DNA from: Thelephora terrestris
Taxonomy: Eukaryota > Basidiomycota > Agaricomycetes > Thelephorales > Thelephoraceae
NCBI GenBank assembly: GCA_015956445.1
Contig: WIUZ02000031.1
Coordinates: 62,001-126,000 of the forward strand
Reading direction: 5' to 3'
DNA: 64,000 nt
In this document: in pieces, positions 22,176 through 33,895 of the stretch
Layout: every line of letters starts with the position of its first letter
Numbering within the stretch: position 1 is the first letter of the stretch
Position numbers and translations under genes: made by a program
Notes under the pieces: model-generated
The model's input: only the letters and a program-made list of their open reading frames with translations
The model's database searches: none
What the model was told of the DNA's origin: nothing

Positions 22176-22929
22176 TTTTGTAGTGAGTTCGGTGTCGATG
22201 GTGGGCTGATAAGAGATAGATGACCTCGTGGCCTGATTCCGTTCTGGGGAACTGCTAGACGCTGGAAAATCTACGAGTTTCTTTCCGTCCAGAGGAGAAT
22301 TGGATCTCATGCCGGTTCAAACGACAACCTCCATTTCGCACTTCTCTCTCTCTCCGGGGGTGTGGAACGCCCAATACCGACAATTACAACCGATAGCCTG
22401 ACTCCAACAAATTCGTGCGATTGCTGGTGGTCCTCTGGTGCGGCCTTCGTGGACTCCGAGGTAGATGCTACCGCCACTTCTCACATCACCTTGGCTTCAG
22501 AAGTTCTCACCAACGCCAATAAATATGGCTCGTACTCGGATCGTACGTCGAAACTGCATCTGGCCCACGCCTGTGACCAGCCAGCCGGCGCGCAAGGTCT
22601 CAGAGTCGTCGAACTGCTGGGCATGAAGCTATCCCTCATCTCGTCCACGTCTTTATTCCACGTTATTATTTGTTCGCAGGGGACTCGAACGCGAGGACGC
22701 CCGAAAGCTCGACGAAAGCCTCCCTCTCTGCCAAATGCCAGAGGCCTGCCATCACCGAGGGCCATATGACCCCCACCGTCCGAACGAGCCAAGAGGCCCA
22801 TCTTTTCGTTCGTCACGTCTCCCTGTACCGGATCGAAGCCCGGGCCCTCTCAGGTCCTGAGGGTTTCTCTCCCCCTCTTCGCCCTCGCCAGCTGATGCGA
22901 ACGTCCCCGAGGTCGTAATGAGGGTACTC
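22176..22929. other. NLR1 upstream region, no gene assigned
   Basis: By comparison with 45662-46200, a GTPase copy should begin here on the plus strand, but I see no GTPase motifs, so that copy has been lost or has decayed beyond recognition. Short frames such as 22362-22769 (+) and 22816-22481 (-) have no recognised content. Confidence 0.35.
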
Positions 22930-24225
22930 GGGATATTCAGTTCAGCCTACCCCCAATAGTTTAAGGATGACTCTCGGGAGGGGTCAGTGTCGGGGCAAAC
23001 CAGTCACGTCGGGATTTCCGCGGACCATAACAAATTATTTTTAGTATGCAATTACAAAAATACTGTTGGGCACCAGTCAAGGGCATATGCAAGGTTGATT
23101 ACCCTCAGAATACTCGTGAATGTCGTCCCCAGACTGGTGTGACCGTGCAAGTGGCCACGGCACCAAATCAGAAAGGACAGGTGAGATGTCACTGCAAGCC
23201 AGAGAAACTACACCTCAATCCCGGTGTTTGTCCACCCGTCGCCTCTTGTTGACGAGGGCCCGAGTGAATGACTGCTGTAGGATAGTCGCGGAAGGGAAGA
23301 AGTACCGAAATCTGAACCACCTCTAGCTGTCCGAAGAAACTCGAGACCCCGATCCAACTCGTAATCGACCGTATCGAGGGAGACTTGAGATCTTTCCGGG
23401 CTTCGCGCTGATGTTATCAGGGATCATGTAATCTCAGCTGAAGTTGGGCATAGTCTCGAACTCACGGCGGAAGGATGGCTCCCTGAGGTCGGATGGTGAG
23501 GCGCAGGTTTTGCAAGTGATGAGAGAATTTCCATAACCACAAGACCCTGCACGCGGGAAGAGACGGGCGCCCCTGAGAGAGATCTCCTTCGTCCATGGCC
23601 GCGTGATCTTCTGGTGGCAATCCTCTTGATCATCTCCCACCATGCAGCTGTCAGCGTTGGAACTGTCCAAGTCGGTAACCAGATGAACCAACTGGCCGAA
23701 AAACGACGAGTGGGATTGTTCTGTACGCACCGGATTGTGTGCAAGCTTGCCGCGTCGGTGTTATTCTCAATGAGGGCCAGCCTGGTCTGTTCCAACGCGA
23801 AATTTTTGCGCGGGTTAGCTTCAACGCACGAACGACAATGGTATTGACGACCAACCCAGTAGCCTGTGGCCTCACGCCAGCATCTGGGCACCAAACAGGG
23901 TTTCTGGACTCGATGAGCTGGCGGGGAGCCGTATCAAGGAGCGAGCGCGCAGGACATGCGATAATGGTTTTAGAGGGACCCGGAGGAGGGCTCAGGGGGT
24001 GAGATTTGGAGAACAAGACCGAAGCGAGCGGATGGCTATCACATCGTCCAGAGCCCGGATGATCGCCAACGTCCTGGAATCATCAAATACACCAGTGCCA
24101 TCGCTCTCCAGCCTGCTCTGCTCTGGTAATGAATCGATGGCGTGTCGGTTTAGTCGGAATGGGACAGTACCTTGTCAAGGTTTGGATAATATCGTGAGCC
24201 AAGGATCCTCTGAACAGGTTGCAAC
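22930..24225 (-). pseudogene. decayed gene 'U', copy 1 (unidentified)
   Basis: This segment is closely repeated at 53930-55200 and more loosely at five other places in the window. The shared open pieces read best on the minus strand but change frame often. Recurrent words include RVQNDLT/RCVQNNPT, VGDDQEDCHQKITRPW and LIDTAPRQLVES. I recognise no domain. The 5' end would be at high coordinates, near the ACS relic, and the 3' end faces the lost GTPase copy. A decayed host gene family is the simplest reading; a non-coding repeat is possible. Confidence 0.35.
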
Positions 24226-24300
24226 CACTTACGGGGGCGAAGAACCGAGCGAAGGCTGCCAGTCACCTATGTCCAGCTTCTCTGCGAGGTTCGCAGATTA
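24226..24300 (+). pseudogene. acetyl-CoA synthetase relic, about 75 bp
   Basis: The bases around GAACCGAGCGAAGGCTGCCA match the ACS exon that encodes [19 protein letters not shown] in the larger copies. Nothing upstream or downstream of the gene remains. Its position, next to the 5' end of a U copy, is where an ACS should start in the module, so it marks a deleted ACS and NLR. Confidence 0.6.
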
Positions 24301-24539
24301 AGACTAAGTACCATGGGATCAATAAAGGTGTCCCAGTCTCCACCCCCTCCGGTCAGTCAGCAAGCCAACACCTGTTTGCAGTCCTACCACTGTCGACGGC
24401 AGATACATCGATCAGCGACGGTCGTGTCGGCCTGTGCTGACAATCTCAGTCCCGGGTCATGCAACAACTCATCGGGCTTCTTTCATTCATCCCACGATGC
24501 TCAATCGTGAACACGGAGTCTCTTTCTCTGCATACACGG
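24301..24539. other. junction region, nothing recognised
   Basis: This stretch lies between the ACS relic and the GTPase 3' relic. No gene or repeat is recognised. It probably contains a deletion junction. Confidence 0.3.
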
Positions 24540-24760
24540 GGTTTTCTCTAGGATTGCAGTGTACCTCGATGGCGTCGACTTGCAGGACTTTTCCTTTATT
24601 TTAATTTCTTCGACGGTGTGTCATCGCGCCTCGTATGGTGCTCGTGTAAAACACGTACAAACACTATCTCATCAAAATTCTGATCCCAAGCAGACCAAGC
24701 GATAGCGCATGATAGCAGGCGCTGTGAGCAATCCTGCACCTTGAGTTCAGTAAATTACAG
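24540..24760 (+). pseudogene. GTPase 3' end relic
   Basis: GCAGTGTACCTCGATGGCGT, followed by a T-rich stretch and CCTCGTATGGTGCTCGTGT, matches the 3' end and downstream flank of the GTPase copy at 47870-48010. No coding part of the G domain remains. Downstream comes the shared GTPase-U intergenic sequence. Confidence 0.5.
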
Positions 24761-24939
24761 GTTAGTTCGATGTAGGGCGCTGAATGTGGTCGCTTACATG
24801 TAATGCGACATACATCGCCTTAATTTCAGTAGATTTCGGTGAGCGGATTCCGGTCACCACAGTCTTGACGGCGGTACTAGGCCCTCGTTACGTTTGATGG
24901 CTGGCCTCGACACTGGCTCTGTAGCTGAGAACTTGAGCC

Positions 24940-26660
24940 TCCAGATAGTTGAATGCTCCTCACGATGTAGCACATTTTAGGATAAGGTGAACACCGCCGT
25001 GAGTCCTGCGAGTGCGCAAGTGCAACGGTGACGACGGATGAACGAAGCAATCGAGCGTTATTCCAGATGTAATCTGATTACGAAAAGAACTATCAAATCC
25101 TTGCCGAAACAGCCCCAGAGTTACATCGATGCGCTCGAGTCAAGGCAGTGCGTCTACTCCGCAAAGAAAGGTTCATAAACACAAACAACGGTATAGGTAA
25201 AGTAGATCGACCTTAGGTAACGAGGAAGAGTATCTTCAAGCTGGAGCGATGTCGCACGGCAAAAAATAAACGACAACGGCGACAAGTCGGTAAGAACTCG
25301 CTGGATGTACGTCGTTTCATTCTTGATGTTCGTCGTACGTCACCTCTTGTTGACGGTGCCCGGGCCGTACGTCCTCTGCGAGCGGTGCAAGTGGGAGAAG
25401 CGCTCGAACCCGAATCATTTCGAGCCATTCGAAGGAGCTTGAGGTCCCGATCCAACTCGTAATCGAGGGTGTCGTTGGTTTAAGACGGACTCGCGATTTT
25501 CCCAGTCCTCTTCGCTGAAGATGCTGAGGTTATCAGAGACCACGGCATCCCAGCTGAGGGTAGACATGATCTCAGACTCGTGGAGGGAAGATGGCTTTCC
25601 GGATTTGGATGGCGGGATGGAGGACAGTCGAGAGACGGACGGGAGGACTTCATGACCACGAGCCATGCCTGTAAAAAGAGACTCTGATAAGCACCCCACA
25701 GATGAAGAATCAAAAGGTTGATCGTCACGTGCGTTGCTTAGGCTTGCGAACCTTCATTGGGAAGTCGGCGAGAGAAATCCCAAATGACCGTGGCCGTCGA
25801 GGTAGCGAGGAACCGTACCGGGATCACCTCTTGAATCAGTTGCATTCGATTCGGATGCTGGTTTGCCTTCAGTTCTTCAGTCAACTCGTCTACCTGTGCT
25901 TTCAGCTGCCGTTCGTCACCAGCCAAACGTTGTTGAACAGTCATAGACCGCGCAGCCGTGGACAACTGGGTCGTCGTTGGGGGAGTCCAAGTCAGGCTGG
26001 CCAGCGCTGGTGTGCGAGACACCAGTGTGGGTCAAACTGCCGTTCAGCCTTGGGTTTCGATGACGCTCAGTGGAGTAGGTAGCCAAGACCGACCAATCTT
26101 GCTGGAAGTGATGAGTGAGGTCGTTCTGAACGCGGCAGGCGGTTTCTTTGGCGGAATGCAAGCGTGGCGCGTTGATATAATCTTTGATGCATGATGAGCC
26201 TGGTCTTCTGCGATACGAGATTCAATCTGCCCGGCTCATTAGCTCCAAAACGCTTGCAATAATTCCACTGACGACTTACCCGGCGGTCGGTAACCCCACG
26301 AAACCGTTCGGATGTCCAAAGGTGCTTCTTGGAGTTTGTGGACTCGATGTGCTGGGTCAACGCGCGGGATACGTGAAGATGGTTTGAGAGGGTTGTAAAG
26401 AGACTCCGGGACTCGGGAGAGTGCACAGGTCGATCGATTCCGTCGTCACTCACTATTAGCTCTGAGACCGTAACGGTCGGAATGTGGGACAGCAACTTGT
26501 CACGATTTTCTTCCTTCGTTCCGCGATGCTCCATCGTAAACTCACGGAGGGAGCTCATGAACACACACGACTTCCTGTGTTTCTTTCTGGCGATGAGAGT
26601 TTTACAAGGGCTTCACTGCGAAGCGCGGAGGTTTGGCGGCACTGGTGAATCGCACTTCTT
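24940..26660 (-). pseudogene. decayed gene 'U', copy 2 (unidentified)
   Basis: One of the longer U copies, similar to 48280-49930 and 55440-57060. Minus-strand pieces include a possible N-terminus at 26564 (MFMSSLREFTMEHRGTKEEN), the words SAKETACRVQNDLTHHFQQD and GLTHTGVSHTSAGQ-like, a coiled-coil-like piece (QVDELTEELKANQ) and, near the 3' end, FSEEDWENRES and MDRDLKLLRMARNDS. The frame changes several times. No family is recognised. Its 5' end faces the NLR relic and the GTPase copy at 27000. Confidence 0.4.
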
Positions 26661-26744
26661 TTGATTTTACTCGCCGCACTGGGTGAGTTCAGGGGATCGT
26701 TTGCTCGGCCAGTGTGGGCTGGAATCTAGCGTTGAAAGCCTGAA

Positions 26745-26870
26745 CAACTTGTCCTGTGCCCTCGGCGGGGCAAATCCCGCTCCTTGCTATGCTTCGCTCT
26801 CGATGATGGCCTTTCGGTCTCACGAGGAGATTTCGCAATTCAATTTTGTCGCTGATTCGGTGTAGATGAT
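26745..26870 (-). pseudogene. NLR first-exon relic
   Basis: On the minus strand this reads like IELRNLLVRPKGHHRERSIA, clearly related to the NLR start MGLRDRLRRLKDRHRERNRA. The start codon is not kept and no later NLR exon follows. It sits directly upstream of a plus-strand GTPase copy, where the NLR 5' end lies in the complete module. Confidence 0.6.
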
Positions 26871-26999
26871 GGGGTGGGCAGCAGACAGATTGACGCGTGG
26901 GACTCGAGGCGTTTTCCGCACCCCAAGCCACCAAACGCTAAGCGTGGGGAATACCCGTCTGCAGATGGGCAGACTCTAAATCCCATCCCTGGCCAGTGA

Positions 27000-28733
27000 G
27001 AAACTACCCTTCTCTAGTCCGCTGGCCTTGTTTTACCCTCACCAAACGCTGATGCCTTGCAGGATGGTCCATTCTTGCTTCCTGAGGGTCGCCAGGCGTA
27101 TCCCACATCGACGCACAGATCCAACCGCCACTTTACCCAACGTTGACGGACGTATGGTCGTCGTAAGCGAACGGGTGCGGAGGCCGTCGAAAGGGGAAGA
27201 GATATCTCCAGACGCATCCTAAAGTTAGCCCTCGTGCGGTACCCAATCACACGCCGCCGCGCTCCTCGAACAGGTCAGAGCACGATACGCTAGACACCCG
27301 CTGAGGGTCTAGGTCTTTCATAGCCGTGTCTTTGAGCTTTCTCTTACACGAGTTTGCGTCCTACCGTACTCTTTGTAGGATACGAGTGCTCCAGAAGCAA
27401 CCATCGCGTGCACCTCGGAGGTGGTCGTTGCGGACCGATGTCCCCGAAGTAACTGCGGCATCGGTTTTACATGTTTTCTAGGTCTTTCATCTCCCTTGAT
27501 CACGTCTTTCTGGACCTCAACCTACTTCGCCTCTCATCAAATTCAGACAATCTGCCGATTGATCTTGTTCAACGGAGTCACAGTGCCATGAGAATTGGAA
27601 AAGACTTTCGTGCGTGCTGTTTTTCGACGGTGGATCGCCAAGAGGACTTATCACTCGTACGTACCTGGCCCTGCCTCGATCCATGCTATTCATCGATCCT
27701 AGGCAATTCCAACCTCGGCATTGGCAAAAGGTTACGACCTTGCGCGACCATGGCTCAAGTTGTGGACGCTCTCGATCTAGCCGCTCATCGCGTCATCTCG
27801 ATGGATACTCTCGAATTTGACGGTGCCTCGCCCAGCGACACGACGATCTCCGCATGGCCCGCAGACTTGTAAGTGAAGTACAAACTCAGTCGGTCGCCAG
27901 AAAAATTGATTGAACCCTATGTAGGATGTATCGGGTCGTAACCGCACGTCACCATATCCAGATACGAACGAGGAAGCAAGCTCTCTGGCATCCTTTACTT
28001 CCACCGTATCCCCGACCCCAAGATGTCCGGGATATTGACATCAAGGAAGGAGTCTGGCGCATTCCGGAAGCTCTGTGGCGACAGCGCCCCCTGGGCGTCA
28101 ACACGCCAATGGACTCCAAGCTTGGCAACGAGCGAGAGGTCAAGTCGAAGAATTTCTTCGAGGCCATTCTCAGTAGAGGTGCTCGGACAGGACGTCCCGA
28201 GAGCTCCGCTCTGTTGGCGGGAAGATTTATCCGCCTCATCCCTGGCAATCGCCCCTGACCACTGCAGATCCAGAACGAACTCGGGGATGAATGCAAGGGT
28301 ATCCCCACGACTGCCGCTGGCGTGGAGCTGAACAGGGTGCTCAACGCCCAAATCGAGGCACCAACAGGAATGGGGATGGTACGGAGCAGGCGGTAGAGGA
28401 CAAGGATGAAGAGCTCGCGAAGGGGCTTGACGTGGGGATCCAATGGAGGTCGGGGAGTTTCAGACCGACAGCAGGGGGATGGCATCCGACTACAAACGAC
28501 AGGTCGACGAGTTCAGGGACACTGTCCGTTCTAATGGCACATCTTCAAAGAAGGAGGCAGCTCGAGTATGCGAAGAAGACGATGTGTGTTCCAGGATCCC
28601 TGACTTTCCGCGACGAATTTTACTCAGAACGGGCACACTTCACTTCCACGAGATCAAGATGTGGGGCAGTTGTTTTCTCTCGTGGACGTTGGCTTATTTA
28701 GCCTTGTGCATATACCCATGTAACGAAACCTGA
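27000..28733 (+). pseudogene. AIG1-like GTPase, decayed copy
   Basis: Fungal paralogues of this family are small G-domain proteins related to AIG1/septin-type GTPases, with a coiled-coil tail. The copy keeps LGIGKRLRPCATMAQVVDA, then a decayed G3 region (MDTLEFDGASPSDT, from DTPGFDD), an intron of the usual size, then LYFHRIPDPKMSG and FRKLCGD, and later AGVELNRVLNAQIE. The frame shifts repeatedly and the P-loop is not recognisable. The first 400 bases are conserved among the copies but I cannot assign them. It runs toward the 3' end of U copy 3. Confidence 0.65.
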
Positions 28734-28849
28734 AATGCCCGACTATCATATGAATTTAAAATCGTGATCTCGCGTGAGTACACCGACAGCAGAATAAAAC
28801 CTTCGAGGTCCGGAGGCCTCCTGCCGGGTTTACTCAGGCTGGTTGCTGG

Positions 28850-30420
28850 CCCCTGGAGTTGAACAGGTGTTTGAATGCTCCTCAAGGTGTGATATGGTCC
28901 AGGGAGTGGTTGTTCAACGCGAACAAGTGCCGGGATTTCCGCGGGTCCGCAAGTGACCAATGGGTGCATGAAGCAATCACATTGTTTCAAGTAGTGTCAA
29001 ATTGCAATAAATACCGTGAGTTACCGTTCGAACTCCAATACAATGTGGATGTGCCCGAGCCAAAACAGAGTGTCCACTAGACACGCGAGGAGGGGTTTGT
29101 GGACAGAATCAAGGGTACTGGCGAAGTTGATCAACCCCAGAAACCCAAAGATGTCGTCCCCAAACCGAGGTGATCTCGTATGGGAGAGGGTAAACGAACA
29201 CGACCGCAAATCGGGCAGCGTCGACAGGTTACATGTGCAAACTACACCCATATCCCGACGCTCATCCGCCTGTCGCCCCTGGTTAACGAGGGCCTAAGCA
29301 TATGTCCCATGCAAGAAGTTGAAGAAGAGGAAGGCACCGGAATCCAACTCATTTCTAGCCGTTCGAAGGAGCTTGAGGACCCGATCCATTTCGTAATCGT
29401 GGTTGTGATCGTGGGTGTAGGCAGAAGAGCTTTCCGGACCTGCTCGCTGGAGGTGTCAAAGTTACCAGAAGTCACGGAAGCAGAAGAAGTTGGACGTGGA
29501 CTTCTCATTGCAGATGGATGGCTGCTCGGGTTCGAAAGGTGGGACGTGAGGAATGTACGTGGGCCTTCGTAATCACAAGACGTCGCCTGTAAAAAGAGAC
29601 TTCAATAAGTGTCGTGTGCAAAAAGATACGGAGGGCTGGTCATCACATGCTTCCGAACCTTGATTAAGGCGTCTGCGAGAGAAATCTCCACCGTCCGTGG
29701 GCGCGCGATCTTCTGGCCCCTTGAACATCCGTCGAAGTTGGAACTGTCCAGGTCTGTCCAACCAATGTTGAGAACGTTGAAGGGCGGGACACCATTGTAC
29801 GTGAGATTTCTTCAATGAAATCCAGGGAAAGGTCGCGTAGCGTTGGCGTAATTCTTAACGAGGCCGTCTGCCTAGTCTGTCCCGACGCGTGATTTTTGCG
29901 CAGGTTAGCTCCGATGCACGAAAAACGATGGCGTTGACAACTCCCAGTGGTCTGTGAGCTCACGACGGGATTTGGGTGTAAAACGGCGTTTCTTGAAGTT
30001 TGTGGACTCCGTGTGCTGGCGGGGAGCCACATCGATGAGATACGCGTGGGATACGTGACGGTACTTTGGGAGAGGGAAGGAGAGAGCGCAGATTGATCGC
30101 CATATGCATCGATCCCAACATTCTGTCGATTGAATCACCTCGCATTTCGACTACTCGTCACTCTGCAGCAAATCAGAGATGTCCAGCTCCGGTGACAACA
30201 CGATTTTCTTCCTTCAATCCGCGGTACTTTGTCGTAAACTCTCAGTGGGAGTTCATGAACTCATGGGCGTGAATTACGGAGGGATTAGTGGCACTCGTGT
30301 ATCGGATTTTTATTTATTTATGAAAACACCAGGTGAAATCACGCGTTTCAGCTTTCAACGTGCCACGATAGGCTGGTTCTTGATATCCGTGGCCCAGAGA
30401 TCGATGATTCGGAAATCGCG
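28850..30420 (-). pseudogene. decayed gene 'U', copy 3 (unidentified)
   Basis: Matched closely by 59230-60760. Minus-strand words include LTRAKISR/ANLRKNHASGQTRQTAS, DVAPRQHTESTNFKKR and RSPRFGDDIFGFLGLINFAS. Open pieces are short and change frame. The 5' end lies about 100 bases from the start of ACS copy 2, so the two would share a divergent promoter region. Function unknown. Confidence 0.38.
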
Positions 30421-30526
30421 GAGACTGAATTAATCGAGGAAAGTGAACAGTACCGCTCTCGGTTCCGGTTTGCGGATGAATCGATGACACCTAGACGTTC
30501 CTTCCACCGCTGTTCGTTCACCAGCA

Positions 30527-33033
30527 ATGGCCAATTCTCAACATCAATCCGTCCCAGCTCACCGCATCGCTCCTCGTGTTGCGGACCAATTAAAAGCTAC
30601 ACGTCGGTCAGGATATGGAGGCTATCGCGACCACCACGCAAAGACTGTCGGAGAGGGCTCAGACGAATGGTTGGCAAAGGTTCGTCCGTTATCCGCCTGT
30701 CTATACCCACCCCACACTGAAAGTTGTTACGCCTAACGGATCGCCAGAGAGACTCTTTGCTGGGATCGACCATTCAAAACTGTTCGTTCCTGGTAGGTTC
30801 GAGAACAAAGACATCGTCTGGTTCCCCGAAGGTGGCCTAAACGCCTCCACACAACTGCGTCGACAGATGGGCTTATACCCACCCCGATAAGGTTCGCATT
30901 TCTGCCATAATATTGCCCATCGGTCGATCAGCGCTTCAGCTTCGGCGACCATGGCGTCGGCCAGTGCCGACAGTCTCAGCGTCCCAACCATAAAGTAGCT
31001 CTACACGATCCCCCCTCCCCTTCATTCCACAACATTCTGTCACAAACTCACAAATTTTAATAGACCGCTATCATCTACGAAGCTGATTAGCCGGGCGAAG
31101 GCTGCAAAATCACCTACCCTCAGCTTCTCCGCGAAGTTTGCATCGTGGCTAACGTCCTGAAGGCTATGGGAGTCAAGCAGGGCGACACCGTCTCCGTTTA
31201 CATGCCCATGACCTGGCACGCTGCTGCCACTTTCCTGGCCTGCGCTCGTATCGGCGCCATCCATTCCGTCGGCTTCGCTGGATTCTCCTCCGAGTCGCTT
31301 CGAGACCGCATCAAGGATTGCAAGTCCCGCGTTTTAATTACCTCCGATGAGGGCCGACGAGGTGGAAAGGTCATTGCCACCAAGGCCATCGTCGATGCCG
31401 CTCTCAAGGAGTGCCCCGAGGTTGAGCATGTTCTTGTTCATAGGAGGACCGGAAACACCGTTGCCTGGACTGAGGGACACGACAAGTGGTGGCACGAAGA
31501 GACCCTCAAGGTCCCGAACTACCGTCCACCGGAGGTCATGTCCTCTGGGGACCCGTTGTTCATTCTCTACGTGAGCATCGGAAGTTTATCTTCCGCCCAA
31601 CACCAGTCGCTGACGATGCTTCTTGACATTTCTTAGACCTCTGGATCCACCGGAAAGCCCAAGGTTGTCGTCCACACTACCGCCGGATACCTTCTCGGAG
31701 CCGCGCTGACCGACAAGTACGTCTTCGATGTCCACCCCGAAGACAAGTTTGCATGCATGGCCGATGTCGACTGGATCACCGGCCACACGTAAGTTTGGTA
31801 CTTTTGACAACCTCCGCCCCTGCTCTGGTCTTATACTTGATCAGGTACATCGTCTACGGACCTCTTCTCAAGGGCGTCACCACCGCTGTATTTGAGTCTA
31901 CCTCGGTCTACCCCACTCCATCCCGTTATTGGCAGGTCGTCGAGAAACACCAGATCACTCATTTCTACACCGCTCCCACCGCCATCCGTCTCCTCCGTCG
32001 TCTCGGCGAACACCACACCCAAGCCCACGACCTCAGCACGGTTTGAGTGCTGGGCAGTGTCGGTGAACCTATCAACCCCGAAGCTTGGGATTGGTACAAT
32101 GAGCACGTCGGAAAGAAGCAATGTGCCATTGTCGACACTTGGTGGCAAACCGAAACCGGATCGATCATGATAACGCCATTCCCTGGCGCCATCGAGACGA
32201 AACCGGGATCCGCTACAGTATCATTCTTCGGCATCGAGCCGGTCATCCTCGACCCAGTGTCTGGAGAAGTCCTCGAGGGCAACAGCGTCGAGGGTATCCT
32301 GTGTATCAGGAACCCCTGGCCGTCTATCGCGAGGACCGTCTGGAAGGATAATAACCGTTACCTTGATACCTATATGAGGGTTTGTGTTTATTTGCGCGGT
32401 GTGCAACGCTGTTTCTGATCCTGTCTTGTTTAGCCGTACCCAGGATTGTTCTATACCGGCGATGGTGCAGCCCGTGATGAGCATGGATACAATTGGATCA
32501 AGGGTTGCGTAGACGGTCAGTACCCCGAACGCCTATCGCTTCACCGAACGCGAGCCTAACCGAACCCAGATGTCATCAACGTCTCGGGTCACCCCTCTCC
32601 ACGGCCGAGATCGAGTCTGCTTTGATCCTTCACAGGGGTGCCGCTGAGACGGCCGTCATTGGTGTCTCCGACGATCTCGCCGGCCAAGCTGTCTACGCCT
32701 TTGTGACCCTCAAGCTGTATGTATTCCCTCGCCAACCTTGCAGACTCCAAGCTCATGGAACCTCCTTCCTTAGTGAATTCACCTACAACCCCAATGACGA
32801 GGGTTCCCTCGCTAAAGAGCTTATCCTTCAGGTCAGGAAGGTCATCGGGCCTTTTGCCGCGCCAAAGAAGATCATCATCATTCCCGACCTTCCCAAGACC
32901 CAATCTGACAAGATCATGCACCATATTATGCACAAATATCTGCTGGAGAGGGGATCAGTTGGGCGACCTCGGCACCTTGGCTGATCCAAGCGTTGTCGAT
33001 GCAACCAAGGCCACGGTCGCCGCCTCATCTTAG
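30527..33033 (+). pseudogene. acs: acetyl-CoA synthetase copy 2, broken
   Basis: The copy starts with an ATG (MANSQHQSVPAHRIAPRVAD) and keeps most of the enzyme: [92 protein letters not shown] and a C-terminal [18 protein letters not shown]. It lacks about 50 residues near the N-terminus. Breaks seen are a TAG at 31088, a TGA at 32044 (from CGA, a CpG site), a one-base loss near 32592 and a frameshift near 32945. The normal lysine motif TRSGK reads TQSDK. The last residues AASS and a TAG are kept. It converges on NLR2. Confidence 0.85.
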
Positions 33034-33059
33034 CTCTCTGGCACCTCTGCTACACTGAA

Positions 33060-33895
33060 TGGGCCGGTAAAGAGGGACATGTTTGGTGATTCTCATGGAG
33101 TGGGGGAGGTGGTTTGTACATTATAGGAGTTGAAGAGGAATATCTTGCGTCACCTGTCGTGTAGTCTTGAACCATTGCAACTTTTTCCTTATTGATAAAA
33201 TGTACTTTGGGTGATAAATCTCAATCTGTTGTATGCAGTGTCCAAGCGTGAACATGCGTGTTTCCTCTGGATGAAGGTGGGGTGGATGGGGCCCAAATTC
33301 CTCTGGAATGTGTTTACTGTACAAATGCCTCAATCTTCAGTCATGTTGCCATCAGTTTCCACCTTGCTGTGTGCGTTAGGGAAGAACCACCATTCTGAAT
33401 GACTGTCTGAAATTCACAACAAGAACTTTGATGGAGGGCACTATTCATGTTCCTACTGACATCTGCATCCACACCTCAGACACATTAATCTGTTTGGCCC
33501 AAAGATGAAGGTGAATAATTCCCCTTCCTTTTGAAGGGTGTCTTCAATGGGATGAGCCCAAAGTCCACAGGGTGTGTGTATCTGGTTAACTCTATTGAAC
33601 AACCAAGATCCTCGAGCCAGTTCCTGGGAGGGTCGCCGGGGGTGCCATAAGGGTTGATAGATATCAAGATACATATCATCAGCTTGTCAAGCTGGGGTGG
33701 AATGGAATGTAGTTGAGGGTGCCACATCTCAGCTATCTTACCCTTTGCCTGATGTGATAAATTTAGCTGGCTGTGATAAGACTAACCTTCTGTTTTATTT
33801 AGTCTTTTCCAGACTGAAAAAGATGATAATTAGACCATGTTGCATTTGCACCCCTTCCTATCTAAAACACATTCATACCAGAGAGGAAGACAAAG
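33060..33895. repeat. conserved ACS-NLR intergenic block, copy 2
   Basis: This is the same block as 16640-17460 and 63400-64000, with the ACS 3' flank on the left and the NLR 3' flank on the right. No gene is recognised. High similarity across all three copies shows that ACS and NLR were duplicated together. Confidence 0.55.

Larger units (their letters stand above)
22930..33735. repeat. large duplicated block, copy A
   Basis: Order: U1, ACS relic, GTPase 3' relic, U2, NLR relic, GTPase, U3, ACS2, intergenic block. The same order recurs at 53930-64000 with shared relic boundaries, so it was duplicated as a unit of about 10 kb after those deletions had occurred. Confidence 0.75.
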